Shown: piece after piece, positions 10,285 to 21,770 of the stretch | How the letters are laid out: each line of letters opens with the position of its first letter | Position numbering within the stretch: position 1 is the stretch's first letter | Assembly: GCF_036850765.1 (NCBI RefSeq) | Contig: NC_089490.1 | Span: forward strand, 242,358,442 to 242,422,441 | Direction of reading: 5' to 3' | Length of the DNA: 64,000 bases | Source of the DNA: Saccopteryx bilineata | Lineage: Eukaryota; Chordata; Mammalia; Chiroptera; Emballonuridae | Program-made: the position numbers and the translations under genes | The notes under the pieces: generated by a model | Databases searched by the model: none | Told to the model about the DNA's origin: nothing | Seen by the model: only the letters and a program-made list of their open reading frames with translations

Positions 10285-10645
10285 TTAGTGAGAGGAGAGA
10301 AGGCAGAGAGACAGATTCCCTCATGCACAAGGACCGGGATCCACCTGACAAGCCCACTAGGGAGCGATGCTCTGCCCATCTGGGGCTGTTGCTCCATTCA
10401 TCAGCAACTGAGCCATTTTTTTTGGCGCCTGAGGCAGAGGCCACGAAGCCAGAGGCCAACTCGCTCAAAGCAGTTGAGCCAGAGCCATTACTGTGGGAGT
10501 GGAAGACTGAGAAAGAGAGAAGGGAGGAGGGGGAGGTGTGGAGAAGCAAATGGTCATTTCTCCTGTGTGCCCTGACTGGGAATCAAACCCAGGACTTCCA
10601 CACGCTGGGCTGACACTCTACCACTGAGCCAACTAGCCAGGGCCT
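10253..10645 (-). mobile_element. Family A SINE, divergent subfamily with (TTA)n tail
   Basis: The head in reverse ends at GCCAGGGCC. The body contains an extra block near 10455-10490 (GCCAACTCGCTCAAAGCAGT) not seen in the young copies, and its CTCF-like site is decayed (CCCACTAGGGAGCGATG). The target duplication ACTACCATCTT is at 10242-10252 and 10646-10656. The A-tail has turned into a TTA array at 10253-10285. Confidence 0.93.
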
Positions 10646-10684
10646 ACTACCATCTTAAAAATATGTAAAAGCACATTTTAAAAA

Positions 10685-10780
10685 GTGCCTCATTTTAACC
10701 CCCATCAAAAACACAGTGAAGTAGGCAGAATTGCTTCCGTTTTGCAGATGAAAAACCTAAGGTTAACACATACATATACA
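10685..10780 (-). repeat. MIR/L2-related fragment
   Basis: TTTTAACCCCCATCAAAAAC, GTGAAGTAGGCAGAATTGC and TTGCAGATGAAAAACCTAAG follow the order of reverse MIR core. Confidence 0.45.
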
Positions 10781-11096
10781 CTTCCTTATGCCAGGGAGGT
10801 GGTGGCCTTTTTTTGTCTGCATGTAAGTCCCAACTCAACCACGGGCTCAAAGTCTGAGAGGGCAGAAGCTGCCCCGACACTCTCCCACACCTAAGACACT
10901 TCTCTTTCAAGGGGAAACAAGTTCCCGAGCATCTGTGCCACACAGAATGAGTTTTGCAGGATCTGTTCTTACTACAAACAATTCTGAGCTTATTTTATTA
11001 ATAGCAGGTCTATGGACTACCAAACCCTTCTCACAACTCTGAAGGCCATTTTTTGAATAGAGAGAGGCACCTGTTACATGGGGGGGGGGGGGGGGA

Positions 11097-11252
11097 TACC
11101 AGATTCCCTGCTGGCTGTAAGAAAAGCAATCTCGTTGAGAATAATATGCATTGATTGGTCTTTGAGAAGAGTAATTCAAAACTGGGCAAACCAATTTAAG
11201 AAAATAGTTTTGACCGAAACAGAATCAACCTAAACCCACTAACAAAGGTTTT
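11097..11252. repeat. Unnamed ~155-bp repeat, copy 1
   Basis: Begins TACCAGATTCCCTGCTGGCT and aligns with 13521-13676 over about 155 bp at roughly 85% with two small gaps. The longest shared stretch is AGTAATTCAAAACTGGGCA. A run of 16-17 G lies immediately before it (11080-11095). It may be part of an old LTR or a local duplication. Confidence 0.75.
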
Positions 11253-12552
11253 TATCACATATAGTATTTCTTCACAGAGAATACGAAAATTAACAGAACA
11301 AGTATGTCTTTTTTTATTATTCTCTGTAATTATACTGGACTTCACATTTTCCTTTTATGAGAAAAAATGTCAATTGTATATTTTATTCGTAATTTAGTTG
11401 GGCTGTTTGCTAAATGTTAGCAATTATAACAAAATATGAAAAAATAAAAAGTTGTCAGATCATGTTCTGACCTCCTTTTTTCTCCACTGCATAAATTTTG
11501 ACTATATCAAAGCAAAATAAATTGGAATTAGTACCATGCTATTTTCCATTCATCTAACTGACAATTACACTAAGTGAAGCAAATTAGGCCTTGAAGTATA
11601 TAGAATTATTCCACATTAAACGGAAAAGAGCTAGAGCCAATCAGTGCCTCTCCAGTCACTACTGCAAATGATGCTTTGTTATTTCAGAAAAGCTACTTTA
11701 GGAAACTTTAGTTTTAATATACACTATTTTTTAAAAATCCACTCTTTCATTACAAGCACATTATAGTAATTCCAGTAAAATATTTATTTTCTTTAGTTAT
11801 ATCTTACCGAATGTTTCATCTAAGGAAAGCACCAGTTGGAGAAGCCAAACGTGCACTATGACAGAATTCTACAAATAGAAAGTGACTTAAAAGTTTACAT
11901 TGGGGAAATTCCAAAAGCAAGGACATGCCAAACCCGAACAAATCAACACTACAGGAATTTCCCTCTGCTACCTCGCCTGAGTTCTTGTTGCTCAGCTTCA
12001 CTTAAGAATTGAAGCCAAAGACCTTCAATGAACCCTTTTTTAAAGTGATTTCTTTTCCAAATTTAGGAACTCCAGCTTCGAGCAGAGATAGAACTGGGAA
12101 TTCCTCCTTTTGAGGGAGTTCTGAGAGCAATGCCACCCTGTTCTGATCAGAATACTTTCATGGGCAGCTCAGAATACTGGCCACCACCAGGGACCCCCAG
12201 GCATGGTGAGCCATAGAATTCAACAAGAGGGAGGAGCCATGAGGAAGCCGAGGGTCGCTGGGCCTCTCCTCTTCCCCTGCATCACCTGGAAGGCTGCTGG
12301 ATGTGGAGCCCATTAGTCATGCTTGTGACCTTGCCTGTCTGCCCTCTACAGATGAAGGTTTCTAGAAGCAGGTGCTAAGTCAAGACTCAGTGTCCCTCTA
12401 ACTCACCAGGCTCAGAAGGATTGAATGTTATAACATGAGGCCTTCAGAAACGGATATAGTGCTGCTTCAACGAAGGCACCATCGTCACAACCTTAACATT
12501 CAGGGCCATTTACTCTGCCTCAGCTTGGCATGGGTACAAAACAATAGCGATC
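11253..12552. other. Unassigned sequence
   Basis: AT-rich to about 11800, then mixed. No coding region or named repeat recognised. Confidence 0.35.
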
Positions 12553-12715
12553 ACTAATAGTTGTGTATGTGATGTGTCTGGTGCTACGCAAATCTCAATA
12601 GTTATCCCAACACCCTGAAGTACACATTATTCCATTTTTCACAGACCATAACACTGAGGCATGAAGAGGTTAAGAAGTTACTACCTCGTTAGGACTGAAG
12701 CCTCGTTTCTCTGAC
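12553..12715 (-). repeat. MIR SINE fragment
   Basis: Reverse MIR order: AGTTATCCCAACACCCTGAA, CATTATTCCATTTTTCACAG, ACACTGAGGCATGAAGAGGT. Clear though diverged. Confidence 0.75.
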
Positions 12716-13515
12716 CTCAGAGCCCACCCATTTAGCCAGTTCCTGACTGAATGTGCAAAGTGTCTTGGTCTGGGCTGCTCAGCAGGCAGAGCCTGAGACT
12801 GTGTGATACTATTTTCTTAGGAGGCACAACCCCACAGAGCAGGAGGAGCGGAAAGAGAGGAGGGCAGGGAGGTAAGGAGAACAAGGCTGCGTGGAACTGG
12901 CCATCACCAATCGCTCGATTACTCCGTCTGTAGGACTTGGGCCCCAATAAGTCATATCGACAGCATCTCACAAGGGAATGAAAAACTGTGCCCTACCTTC
13001 TGTTGGTCAGAAGTCCATCACCTAGGGCATTAGCCCCTCCATACCTCCAGGCTGTTCTTCAGGTAGGCATGAAGCCAGAGCTGGATCCCTTGGAGAAATC
13101 AACAAGGGACCCCAGGGCTGGAAGGGAGCGGTGTGTGCATGAGCAGAAGGTGAGCTGCATTCAGTTTACACCTGAAGTCAGAGTCTGTGCATAGAGGATC
13201 GGAAGTAGTCCATGAGAAGCCTCATACTCATAACAAGATTGGATTTCCAAATGGAGCAGTCAGAAATCACTCACTCATGAAAGCCACTGAGCCTTGGAAA
13301 TCATAGATTGCTTGTGGAAGAACCATCCCAGCTAAACCACAGAATTTGTGGTGCAGGGCTATATGTATTCACACTGAAGTAAAATCATCTCATTGGTAAT
13401 AAAACACATAATTTTACCCAATACTATTCAACTATGAAAACTGCTCAGAATTCATCCCCTCTGGAAGTCTTCCCTAATTCCCCACTTATTACATATGAAA
13501 ACAAACAAAAAACCC
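12716..13515. other. Unassigned sequence
   Basis: Mixed composition, short frames on both strands with no recognisable domain, no named repeat. Could include old LTR text, not assignable by eye. Confidence 0.35.
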
Positions 13516-13520
13516 CAAAC

Positions 13521-13676
13521 TACCAGGTTCCCTGCTGGCTTTAGAAAAACTAATCTTATTGAGAATAATACAACCTGACTGGTCTTTGACAGGAGTAATT
13601 CAAAACTGGGCAATCAGATCTAAGAAAACAGTTTTGACTGAAACAGAATCAACTTAAACCTACTTACAAAAGTTTT
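13521..13676. repeat. Unnamed ~155-bp repeat, copy 2
   Basis: Direct-orientation partner of 11097-11252, 2.4 kb away. It is preceded by an A/C-rich tract (ACAAACAAAAAACCCCAAAC) where copy 1 has a G run. This suggests both begin just after simple sequence. Confidence 0.75.
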
Positions 13677-13689
13677 CTGAGTCCTGACG

Positions 13690-13875
13690 TGTCCTGTGCA
13701 CAGAGCTTGGCCACTGCCCTTTACACCTTGTACCATGATGGCCTGTTTCTATGTCCATCTTCCCCGCTGTCCTATGAGATCCTCTAAGAGAAAGGACTGG
13801 TCTCATAGCTCTTTGAGTCCCCAGCGCATGAGTCCCCAGGGACTGTCTACCCGCGCATGCTTGCTCACAGGTACT
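13690..13875 (+). repeat. L2 LINE 3' fragment
   Basis: Follows the L2 3' UTR pattern: TTGTACCATGATGGCCTGTT, then CTAAGAGAAAGGACTGGTCT, then AGTCCCCAGCGCATGAGTCC and CAGGTACTG. Strongly diverged. Confidence 0.5.
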
Positions 13876-14504
13876 GTGTAAGGAGGGGATGTTGGCACTG
13901 TGAGGACAGTGAAGGCCTAGAACAGCCACTGCGGGGAGTGGGAAAGCGAACGGACCGAGGATCGAGGATCGGGGAAGAGTGTTCAGGTGGTGCCGAGAGC
14001 CCCCCAGGTTTGGTGGTTGTGAAGTTGTGGGGAAAATCATTCATCGCCCTGTGTGACCTAGTCCACCAGCACCTAACTGGAGAGGAGAAGGGAGACTGTG
14101 AGCAAGGTGTCATAGATTCTGATGAGTGTCGTGACCAGAGTTCAGAAGATAATAATTGAACAGGATGTTAGATGGTATTTCCAGTTGTCTAATAAGAGTT
14201 TCAGCTGAGATCCCAATCTAAAGATAACCAGTTATAAATGTTTACAGATTCAAAGAGGGTGGTATCAGACGCCTATATCTAGTACGTGCAAAGAGGCGGG
14301 CAAAATCAGTTCCCAATCTCTTACCCATCTCTACGCTAGAAAAGAAAAAAGAGCATTTGTCATTGAAAAAATATTTAAGGAAAGTTGTCCTTCCAAAGAA
14401 AAGCATTGTGGCATTTCCCATCACTTTTCCAGGAAAGAAAGGAGATTGATGACCACCACCATCAAGCCAAAAGGCATGCAATTGTCAGAATTGCAAGATG
14501 ACGT
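13876..14504. other. Unassigned sequence
   Basis: GC-moderate to about 14110, then AT-rich. No assignable gene or repeat. Confidence 0.35.
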
Positions 14505-14990
14505 TTCAATGGCCCATATCCTGTAAAATTTCCCCTTGAGTGTGGGTGGGACATGCGGCTATTATGGGGTATCTCCCCCCATGATTGTATTACATTATAT
14601 TACAAAAGGGATTTTTGAAGGTGTAATTCAAGTCCGCTAGGGTCAGCTCACTTCATCAAAGAAAGATTATCCTGGATGGGCCTGACCTAATCAGGTAATC
14701 TCTTTAAAAGGGGGCTAATGGTCTGAGATTTGCTCTTGCTACTGGGAAAGAAAGCAGACAGCCATGTTGTGAACTGTCTACGGGAGCCACATGGCAAGGC
14801 ATTGTATATGGCCTCTTGAAGCAGAGATCAGCCCCTGGTTGACAGGAAACGGGGGACCTCCGTCCTACAGCTGCAAGGAAATGAATTCTGCCCACGAGCA
14901 GTGAGCTTGAAAGAGATATCAGCCCTCGCCAATACCTGATTTCAGCCTGGGAAAGGTGACTCCAGCGGAACAGTTGCAGACCATCAGAGG
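14505..14990 (+). repeat. MLT1-type LTR (ERVL-MaLR)
   Basis: Diagnostic MLT1 words in order: TTACAAAAGGGATTTTTGAA, GATTATCCTGGATGGGCCTG, ACCTAATCAGG, TTTAAAAGGGGGCT, GCCATGTTGTGAAC, CCTACAGCTGCAAGGAAATG and CCTGATTTCAGCCTGGG. It is a non-coding solo LTR shared by placental mammals. The 3' part is lost or decayed. Confidence 0.8.
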
Positions 14991-15206
14991 AATGAGTGTG
15001 GGTGTCAGAGGTCAGCCAGAGAGGGGACCTTCCCTGGCAAGGTATGTGCAGTAGTAGGAGGTCTGCTGAGTGATGGGGCAGGGGTTCTCTAAGAACCCAC
15101 AAGAGAAACTACCAGCCATAAAATACAGGCCATGACAGAGGGGGCTGATGGCCAGATAACATGAGTAATAGTCAAGTGAGAAACTGCTACCCTTTCCCTC
15201 TGACCC

Positions 15207-15345
15207 AGGGGTTCTCAACCCGGGGCAGTTTGGCCCCCACCCCCAAGCACATTGTGGAACACCCTATCATGCACAGAACAGCCCCCACAAAAAAGAGAAC
15301 TGGACAGCCCACAATGCCAATAGGTCTAAGGTTGAGAAATCTTCT
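15207..15345 (+). repeat. MER20 (hAT-Charlie MITE)
   Basis: Starts CCAGGGGTTCTCAACCCGGG, continues TGCACAGAACAGCCCCCACA and AGCCCACAATGCCAATAGG, and ends GGTTGAGAAATC. The inner part is partly deleted. MER20 copies act as hormone-responsive enhancers in endometrium of some mammals; nothing here shows that for this copy. Confidence 0.8.
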
Positions 15346-15842
15346 CTAATTGGCCTCTCCCTGCCCCAGGGGGTGATGGTGGGGGAGCAGAGGCAGCAAA
15401 GAGAGTGGGGGAAGATGTAGGGGACAAGAAAAGACCTCTCACCTCCTCTGGGATGCCCTCCTGCATCCCAGGGCAGTCCCAGGATGGAGAGAGGGACAGC
15501 TTTGAGCTGAATGAGAGATATAAATATTGACGGGACTTTTTAATACCCCCAAATGAGACTGCTGTGTTACACGTGATCAGAAAAGCTCTGGGGGCCTAAG
15601 ATACCACCAGGGGAGGGCCAGGGAAATACAACTGTGTGTTTCAAGTCAGTTGGTAGAAACATAATTAAGGGATTTCCTGAGTGCATCCCACTGGGTTCAG
15701 CTAGTTTAATAAAGCTGTTACAGTATAGTAACAGGTCCAGAGAGAAGACGTGTAGCTGAGCGGCACCAAACTCAAAGGCACAGGGTATTCTGCAAGAAGG
15801 TAGAAGTCCCATTGCTTTAGGGCAGGCTCTCTAGAAGAAGAG
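15346..15842. other. Unassigned sequence
   Basis: Purine-rich (G/A) around 15360-15430, then mixed. No named element found. Confidence 0.35.
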
Positions 15843-15855
15843 CCTGAGGGATTCT

Positions 15856-16223
15856 CTTTTTCTTTTTTTTCTGAAGCTGGAAACGGGGAGGCAGTCAGAC
15901 AGACTCCCGCATGCGCCCGACGGGGATCCACCTCGCACACCCACCAGGGGGCGATGCTCTGCCCATCCGTGGCATTGCTTTGTAGTGACCAGAGCCACTC
16001 TAGTGCCTGGGGCAGAGGCCAAGGAGCCATCCCCAGCGCCCGGGCTAACTTTTGCTCCAATGGAGCCTCGGCTGCGGGAGGGGAAGAGAGAGACAGAGAG
16101 GAAGGAGAGGGGGAGGGGTGGAGAAGCAGATGGGTGCTTCTCCTGTGTGCCCTGGCCGGGAATCGAACCCGGGACTTCCGCACGCCAGGCCGATGCTCTA
16201 CCACTGAGCCAACCGGCCAGGGC
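15856..16223 (-). mobile_element. Family A bat SINE, young copy
   Basis: Full-length reverse copy with a T-rich start (15857-15870), the body, and the head ending GGCCAGGGC. The target duplication CCTGAGGGATTCT is at 15843-15855 and 16224-16236. The intact B box GGAATCGAACCC lies at about 16159-16170. Confidence 0.95.
15941..15954 (+). promoter_or_regulatory. SINE-borne CTCF-like core motif
   Basis: CCACCAGGGGGCGA, a full match to the CTCF core, in a young SINE. Confidence 0.5.
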
Positions 16224-16255
16224 CCTGAGGGATTCTTGTGCAAGAGTGTGGGGAA

Positions 16256-16309
16256 GGCATGTGCTTAGATGAGACCCCTCCGGAAAGGAGTGTGCTTAGA
16301 TGAGACCCC
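16256..16309 (+). repeat. Short tandem duplication (~30-bp unit)
   Basis: GTGCTTAGATGAGACCCCTC occurs twice, about 31 bp apart, just after the SINE duplication. Confidence 0.85.
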
Positions 16310-16375
16310 TCTGTGTCAGGTTCCCCGAGCTGCCACAACAACAAATGACAAACTGGACGGCCCAGTAGGTTAAGG

Positions 16376-16462
16376 AGTGGGACCTGAGAATTTGCATTTT
16401 TAACAAATCAACAGGTGATGCCGCTGCTGCTGGTCCAGGGACTCATACTTTGAGACCCACAG
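16376..16462 (+). repeat. MER5A fragment
   Basis: GAGAATTTGCATTTTTAACA, CAGGTGATGCCGCTGCTGCT and GGTCCAGGGACTCATACTTT follow MER5A in sense, with a deletion. Confidence 0.75.
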
Positions 16463-16811
16463 AGGGACGTAAGACCATTCACAAGAGGGAGCAGCTGTGA
16501 GCCATCAGCAGCCAGCACTAAGAGGAGTCAGGAGATGGGGTGGGTGCAGCAGGGGAAGGGGCTCCAGGCAGCACAATGGTGTAGGCACTGCGCCCTATTC
16601 CCAAACCCAAGGGACATAGGGAGTGGGGATCACTCCCTGCAGGGCTGCAGGAGGCTGCAGGGGTGATCAGTGTCCCCAAGAGAGAGCCAACTTGTTGCTA
16701 TGGCAAAGAAAGGGAGAAAGCTCTCAGAAAAGAGGTTGTAAAAGAGGGACAATACCACTGTTAGTTGCCAAGCTGACTGGCAAAAAAGCCAGAAAAACTT
16801 TTATTATTTTT
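16463..16811. other. Unassigned sequence
   Basis: Balanced composition with no recognisable feature, ending at an (AT)n run at 16812-16832. Confidence 0.35.
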
Positions 16812-16832
16812 AATATATATATATATATATAT

Positions 16833-16958
16833 TTTTTAGCAAAATCTCTCCTTAATGTGTGTATTTACAAGTACTAAATCTGTTTGTTTTTGTGTGTGTG
16901 TGTGTTTTTTAGCAAAATCTCTCCTTAATATGTGTATTTACAAGTACTAAATCTGTTT
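16833..16958 (+). repeat. Tandem duplication, 72-bp period, with AT/GT microsatellites
   Basis: Two copies of a ~53-bp segment (TTTTTTAGCAAAATCTCTCC...AAATCTGTTT) at 16833-16884 and 16905-16958 differ at one base. (AT)n precedes the first and (GT)n precedes the second. It looks like a recent duplication by slippage or unequal pairing. Confidence 0.9.
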
Positions 16959-17172
16959 TTTTTAATATATATTTTTTATTTATTGACTTTACAGAGAGAG
17001 GAGAGAGGAAAAGAGAGAGAAAGGTGTGTGTGTGGGGAAGGGGGAGTGGGAAGCACCAACTCATAGTAGTTGCTTCTCATATGTGCCTTTACTGGGCAAG
17101 TCCAGGGTTTTGAACCAGCAACCTCAGTGTTCCAGGTCAATGCCTTATCCACTGTGCCACTACAGGTCAGGC
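16959..17172 (-). mobile_element. Bat tRNA-derived SINE, ~200-bp family (family B)
   Basis: The reverse complement starts GCCTGACCTGTAGTGGCACA, has a B-box-like GGTTCAAAACCC, and continues AAGGCACATATGAGAAGC to a G/A-rich region and T tail. It is diverged relative to the copies at 57.9-58.3 kb. Confidence 0.85.
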
Positions 17173-18424
17173 TAGAAGTCTCTACTTTTGAAACCATCAG
17201 TGAGACAAGTGTGGGGTGTGGGGGATATAGTAATGATGTAGGTGATTTAACAACTACAGAATCATCCTTGGAGCTACGCCTTCATGTGCCTCGTGACCAG
17301 GTTGACTACCGCCAGCCAGTGCACTCATTTTTTCAGTCTCTCTGAATCACTGGATGGCCACCGACTGTGTGGCGACACCACTCAGTCATTCGGGGGACCC
17401 GCAGAAGTCCATCCAGTGTGCTGGCGTCTGGTTATGCCACTGGTAGAAGCAATGCCTTTTGGCAGCTAAACTAGGCAGTTTAAAGGAAACGGGCTAAAAA
17501 TAAAGGGAGCACAGAATCAATTAGCTCTGATATCCACCGAGGTGGCAGGAAAAAGGATCTGGGAACAAAGTATGTGTTAATTTAACAGCATCAGGCTAAA
17601 TGATGAAAAGAGATGTTTAGCAAATAGAAGAACACCTTCAAGTGAAAAGCAAAGAAGAGAAAGGTTTCCAAAGAAATTATTTTTATGTCAAGCTGAACAG
17701 AAAGCAGGTAGGAAAGTCCACACGAGAGAAACAGGGAGCTTCCTCTCAGAAGAAGCAGTTTCATCTAGAAGTTGTGACATCAGGACCCACATCTTTCATA
17801 GGCAGCCCCCAAAGAAGCCATATGGGACAAAAAAACTAGGATTTTCAAACCTCTTTCATTTGTCTTGGAAGGTTGTTTAACTTTTTTTTCTATATGAAAG
17901 AAAAACACATCTTAGTCAAGTTATTAACCTAACTGCACCTCGGCTTCTGGCTTTAAATGAGTTTTAATATAAGCAATTAGAAAAGCATCTGGCATATTGG
18001 GAATCTCTGCATAAGTGAGCTGTACTTTATCTTAGGTAAATTCAACCATCCTGACTTTGGAGGAGAAGAAAGGACAATTTGAATCACATGAGCAGTTTAG
18101 CCCATCGTTCCACTCAGAGAGCATATGCCAGGATCGAGTGACACGGGACATATGAATCACAGTTTCCTCCATGGGACTTGGTTCCCAGTGCTTTTGGGAG
18201 GAATCTAACATTTATAGATATATATATTTTCCTCCAACATAGCCTCTAACTTACATCCCAGCCACTTCATCTGACATTTCAACAGAAGAAATAACATTCT
18301 GTCCCAGTGCTGGGGAGACCTTGTTATATTGTTCTCTAATGTACTACATTCTTAAGTGATTTTCAGGGGCCAAAGTATAGATATATGATTTTTGCCTTAA
18401 ATTCTGATATCTAAGACGTCACTT
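17173..18424. other. Unassigned sequence
   Basis: Mixed to AT-rich DNA without recognised repeats or genes. An (AT)n-like stretch lies at about 18215-18228. Confidence 0.35.
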
Positions 18425-18885
18425 TACATCTGTATTCATTTCCTTTTGTTGTTGTAATAAATAACTACAAACTTGGTGGCTGAAAACAACAGAAATTTAC
18501 TCTCTCACAGTTCTGGAGGCCAAGAGTCCAAAATCTGCTTCACTGACCAAAGTCAAGGTGTCCACAGGACTGCACTCCCTTCAGAGGCTCTAAGGGCGAA
18601 TCTAATTCTTGCCTCTTCTAGTTTCGGGTAGCTTCCAGCATTCCTTGGCTTGTAGCTGCATTCCTACAGTCTCTGCCTCTGTGGTCACACTGCTTCCTCC
18701 TATCCAGTGTGTATCAAATGTCCCTCTGCTTCCTTCTTATATGGACACTTGTGATTGCATTTAGGGTCCATGTGGATAATCCAGGATAATCTCCCTATCT
18801 CAAGATCTTTAAATTAATCATGTCTGCAAAGTCTCTTTTGCTAGGTAAGGTAATACCCAAAGGTGTCAGGAATTAGAATATGAAC
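18425..18885 (-). repeat. MLT1/MST-type LTR, reverse
   Basis: Reverse MaLR order: GTTGTTGTAATAAATAACTA, CAAACTTGGTGGCTGAAAAC, CTCTCACAGTTCTGGAGGCC, TTATATGGACACTTGTGATT, AATCTCCCTATCTCAAGATC. It ends just before the next SINE. Confidence 0.85.
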
Positions 18886-18890
18886 ATAGG

Positions 18891-19212
18891 CCCTGGCCAA
18901 TGGCTCAGTGGATAGAGCATTGGCCTGGTGTATGGATGTCTTGGGTTCAATTCCCAGTCAGGGCACACAGGAGAAGCAACTATCTGCTTCTCTTCCTCTC
19001 CGTCTTTTCTCCCTCTTCCCCTCTGGCAGCCAGTGGCTCCATTGGTTCGAGCATGGCCCTGGGTGCTGAGGATAGCTTAGTTGGGCCAAGCATCAGCCTC
19101 AGGTGCTAAAAATAGGTCAGTACTTGAGCATTAGCCCTAAACAGGGTTGCCAGGCAGATCCTAGCCAGAGCATATGCAGGAGTCTCTCTCATTATCTGCT
19201 TCCCACACTTAA
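18891..19212 (+). mobile_element. Family A SINE, older subfamily
   Basis: The head is GGCCCTGGCCAATGGCTCAG and the B box is GGTTCAATTCCC. The body carries the older signature GCTAAAAATAG and lacks the CTCF-like block of young copies. A 6-bp AACATA flanks both sides and is a possible target duplication. Confidence 0.88.
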
Positions 19213-19265
19213 AAAAATTAACATATTTTGGGTTATTAGTCAACCTACTAAAACACCCATTATAA

Positions 19266-19267
<2 letters not shown>

Positions 19268-19314
<47 letters not shown>

Positions 19315-19338
19315 CAGAGAGAGAGAGAGAGAGAGAGA
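19268..19338 (+). repeat. Compound (GT)n(GA)n microsatellite
   Basis: About 22 GT units (19269-19313) run directly into a GA array (19315-19338). The apparent frames over it are simple-sequence artefacts. Confidence 0.98.
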
Positions 19339-21285
19339 ATGAGAAAGACATCGTGATCGTGGGTGAGACCACACTGTGGTTTGACTTGAGTACCACTGAG
19401 ACAACCCAGCTATGTCCATAGGTTCAAACTGATCTCCAGAGGAGAGAAACTAGTTGCTGCTAGACAGGCTTTTATCATCTGCTTTGAATACATGAGGTGG
19501 ATCTTCGATTACAAAATTTCCCCAGCTTTAACTTAACAAAACAAGTTCTAGTTCCCCATCTTCTCCATGTGTTGTTTTCAGTAAATACACATTTGGTCTG
19601 TGTGAATAAGGAAGATTTCTCAAGCTCTGTTTCAAGACCCATATATCCTATCCCATTTGTCTAGTTCCACCACCCCCAACCCACCCTCTCTGGTTCTTCA
19701 AATGCTTTAAGGAACAATCAGTTTTGCTGACACATGAAATCCCATTTTCCACATGTTCTTATGAGATTAACCCCAGCCAGTAGAAGCCAGAAACTGCCTT
19801 CCATCAGAAGATAAGGATTGCATGTCTCCATGCTTATTACAAAATTTTCTTGAAGAAGAAAGTGAAAAGGATGGAAAACTGATTCCCAAGTATATAATAA
19901 TCAACCTCTTTTCAGTCTCCTCTAAATTAAATGGAATAGGTGCATAACAATTGGTGCTAAACAAATACAATAATAATAGTAGTACATTTAGAATCTTATA
20001 TCCAGAATGTGTGCATGGAGAAGATCAGAAGATGCTAGAACCCCCTTGTTTATAGGAGGTAGTAATACCAGTTGAATAAAGTTCAAGAGAATTCAGGTTC
20101 TATCCCCTGAATAATGTGAAAGAATGCAGATCATGTAAAACTTCTGATTTCTACTCATTTGAATTCAGAACTTGTTTTAGAAGCAGCTAGGTCAAGATCA
20201 AGATTGCACATAGAAACTGAGTAGAGGAAAAGAAATGGTTGAATGTGTGTAGCTTGAGTTATTCCTAAGAAGCCCACCACAATAACCATGATAAACAGAA
20301 AAGAGAAAGTAATAATAGAGTAATAGTGACAAACTTAGAATGATAGAGACAGAGTAATCATGAATTTATCTAAACTGGTTATACTTCCACCACTGACCAG
20401 ACCTAACCTACCTGTCCATCTGTGTCTCCTGTGTGTACCTATCTGGAGCCAAATTAATATTAAACACCCTTCCCCCAGGAATGTCCACCCCTTTTCTGCT
20501 TTCCACTGACCAAAAATTACCCATAGTTCTAGCTCTACTTTTTGTTTAAAATCTTCCAAAGCCATCCAGCTTATGTTGACTAACACACAAATACACATGC
20601 GCGCACACGCACATGCATTTTATAGAATTCTATCAATTGTTTTTATGTGTATCGTACTCACCTTTGTATTATTTAATGACAAAGATCACTATGTAGGTGA
20701 TGATCACCACACTCTCAGGGTTGAGACCCCATTCCTAGGCCAATTGCTTGAGAGTAGCTTTATTTATTTAGCTATTTTCAGTAACTGTTGGGAGGAGGGG
20801 CTAGACAGACTAAGTGCATGATTACTGAATGGAACTTGAACCCAAGACTTTTGGAACCTTGACAAGGTGCATGGAAACTGAGGAATTGCCATTTCTAAGC
20901 ATCTAACGGTTTGCTGTTGTGCAAGAAGTACAGAACTGCACACACTTTTCTTTGTTTGGGAAAAACTACCTTGATGGTATACTTACAAATGTAAAGAACA
21001 TACCCTGGAGAAGAAAAGAGAAGTCTTTGAAACTGACTATAACGGGCTAAGGGCTAAAGCTACAACGGATGACAATATCTGTGTTGTCGGCAGTTGGGAC
21101 AGTGGGTCTGGCTTGAGCAGCTTTAAGTCTAAATCCCTTTATTATCAGTAGCAGTGTACTTGTGCTGGCCTTCCAAGAAAGGTGGCTTTGGGGTGTATCC
21201 CTGGCAAATAAAGACTGCTGGTGAGTACACAGCAGAGCTCCCTTCTCCTCTGCCAATAGAACTCATCTAATTTGAGGTTTCAATG
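19339..21285. other. Unassigned sequence
   Basis: About 2 kb of AT-rich, apparently single-copy DNA. The CA/CG-rich stretch at about 20586-20613 is a weak microsatellite. No coding evidence. Confidence 0.35.
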
Positions 21286-21770
21286 AGTAGAGCCCAAAAG
21301 TATAAATCCTAGTCATCTAAGCCAGTTCTATTCATCCTGTCCCACTTTGACAGATGATCACTTTCTCAGACTTCCTTTAAGGTAGGGCAGTTCATGACAC
21401 CCCATTCTGACTAATGAGATGTGACAGGAAATCTTCTGGGTGTGTGTGGTGGTGGTGGTGGAGGGATGACATCTGTGCTCCATTTTTCTGCTTCTGTGCA
21501 TTCCTTCCTGCTTTAGACCATGATATCTAGAGTTGTGGAGGCACTCTTATGGCCACCAGGTGACTCAAAGAAGATGAAAAACCAACACAAAGGGTGGCAC
21601 GGCTGAAAGATGCAAACAGCCTGAGCTACAGATAAATGTTGAGCCATTTCAAACCTAGAACTGCTTTCCTCCAGACTTTCTGTTATGTGATAAAATTATC
21701 TTTATTTCTAAAGATATTACTCAGTGGGTATTCTGATACTTGCAGCCAAATGTATACTAAATAATAGAGC
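21286..21770 (+). repeat. Probable ancient interspersed repeat (family not named)
   Basis: The 3' part (CCTCCAGACTTTCTGTTATG, a run toward ATTATCTTTATT, then GATACTTGCAGCCAAATG) matches a tail I associate with an old LTR- or L1-type mammalian repeat. Identification by memory is incomplete. Confidence 0.4.

Noticed and set aside
15954..16272. Frames of 95-104 codons in SINEs (also 8138-8740, 32503-32934, 44533-45033, 58769-59203, 62658-63113)
   Set aside because: All follow SINE sequence and recur in every copy in the same frames; no coding evidence.
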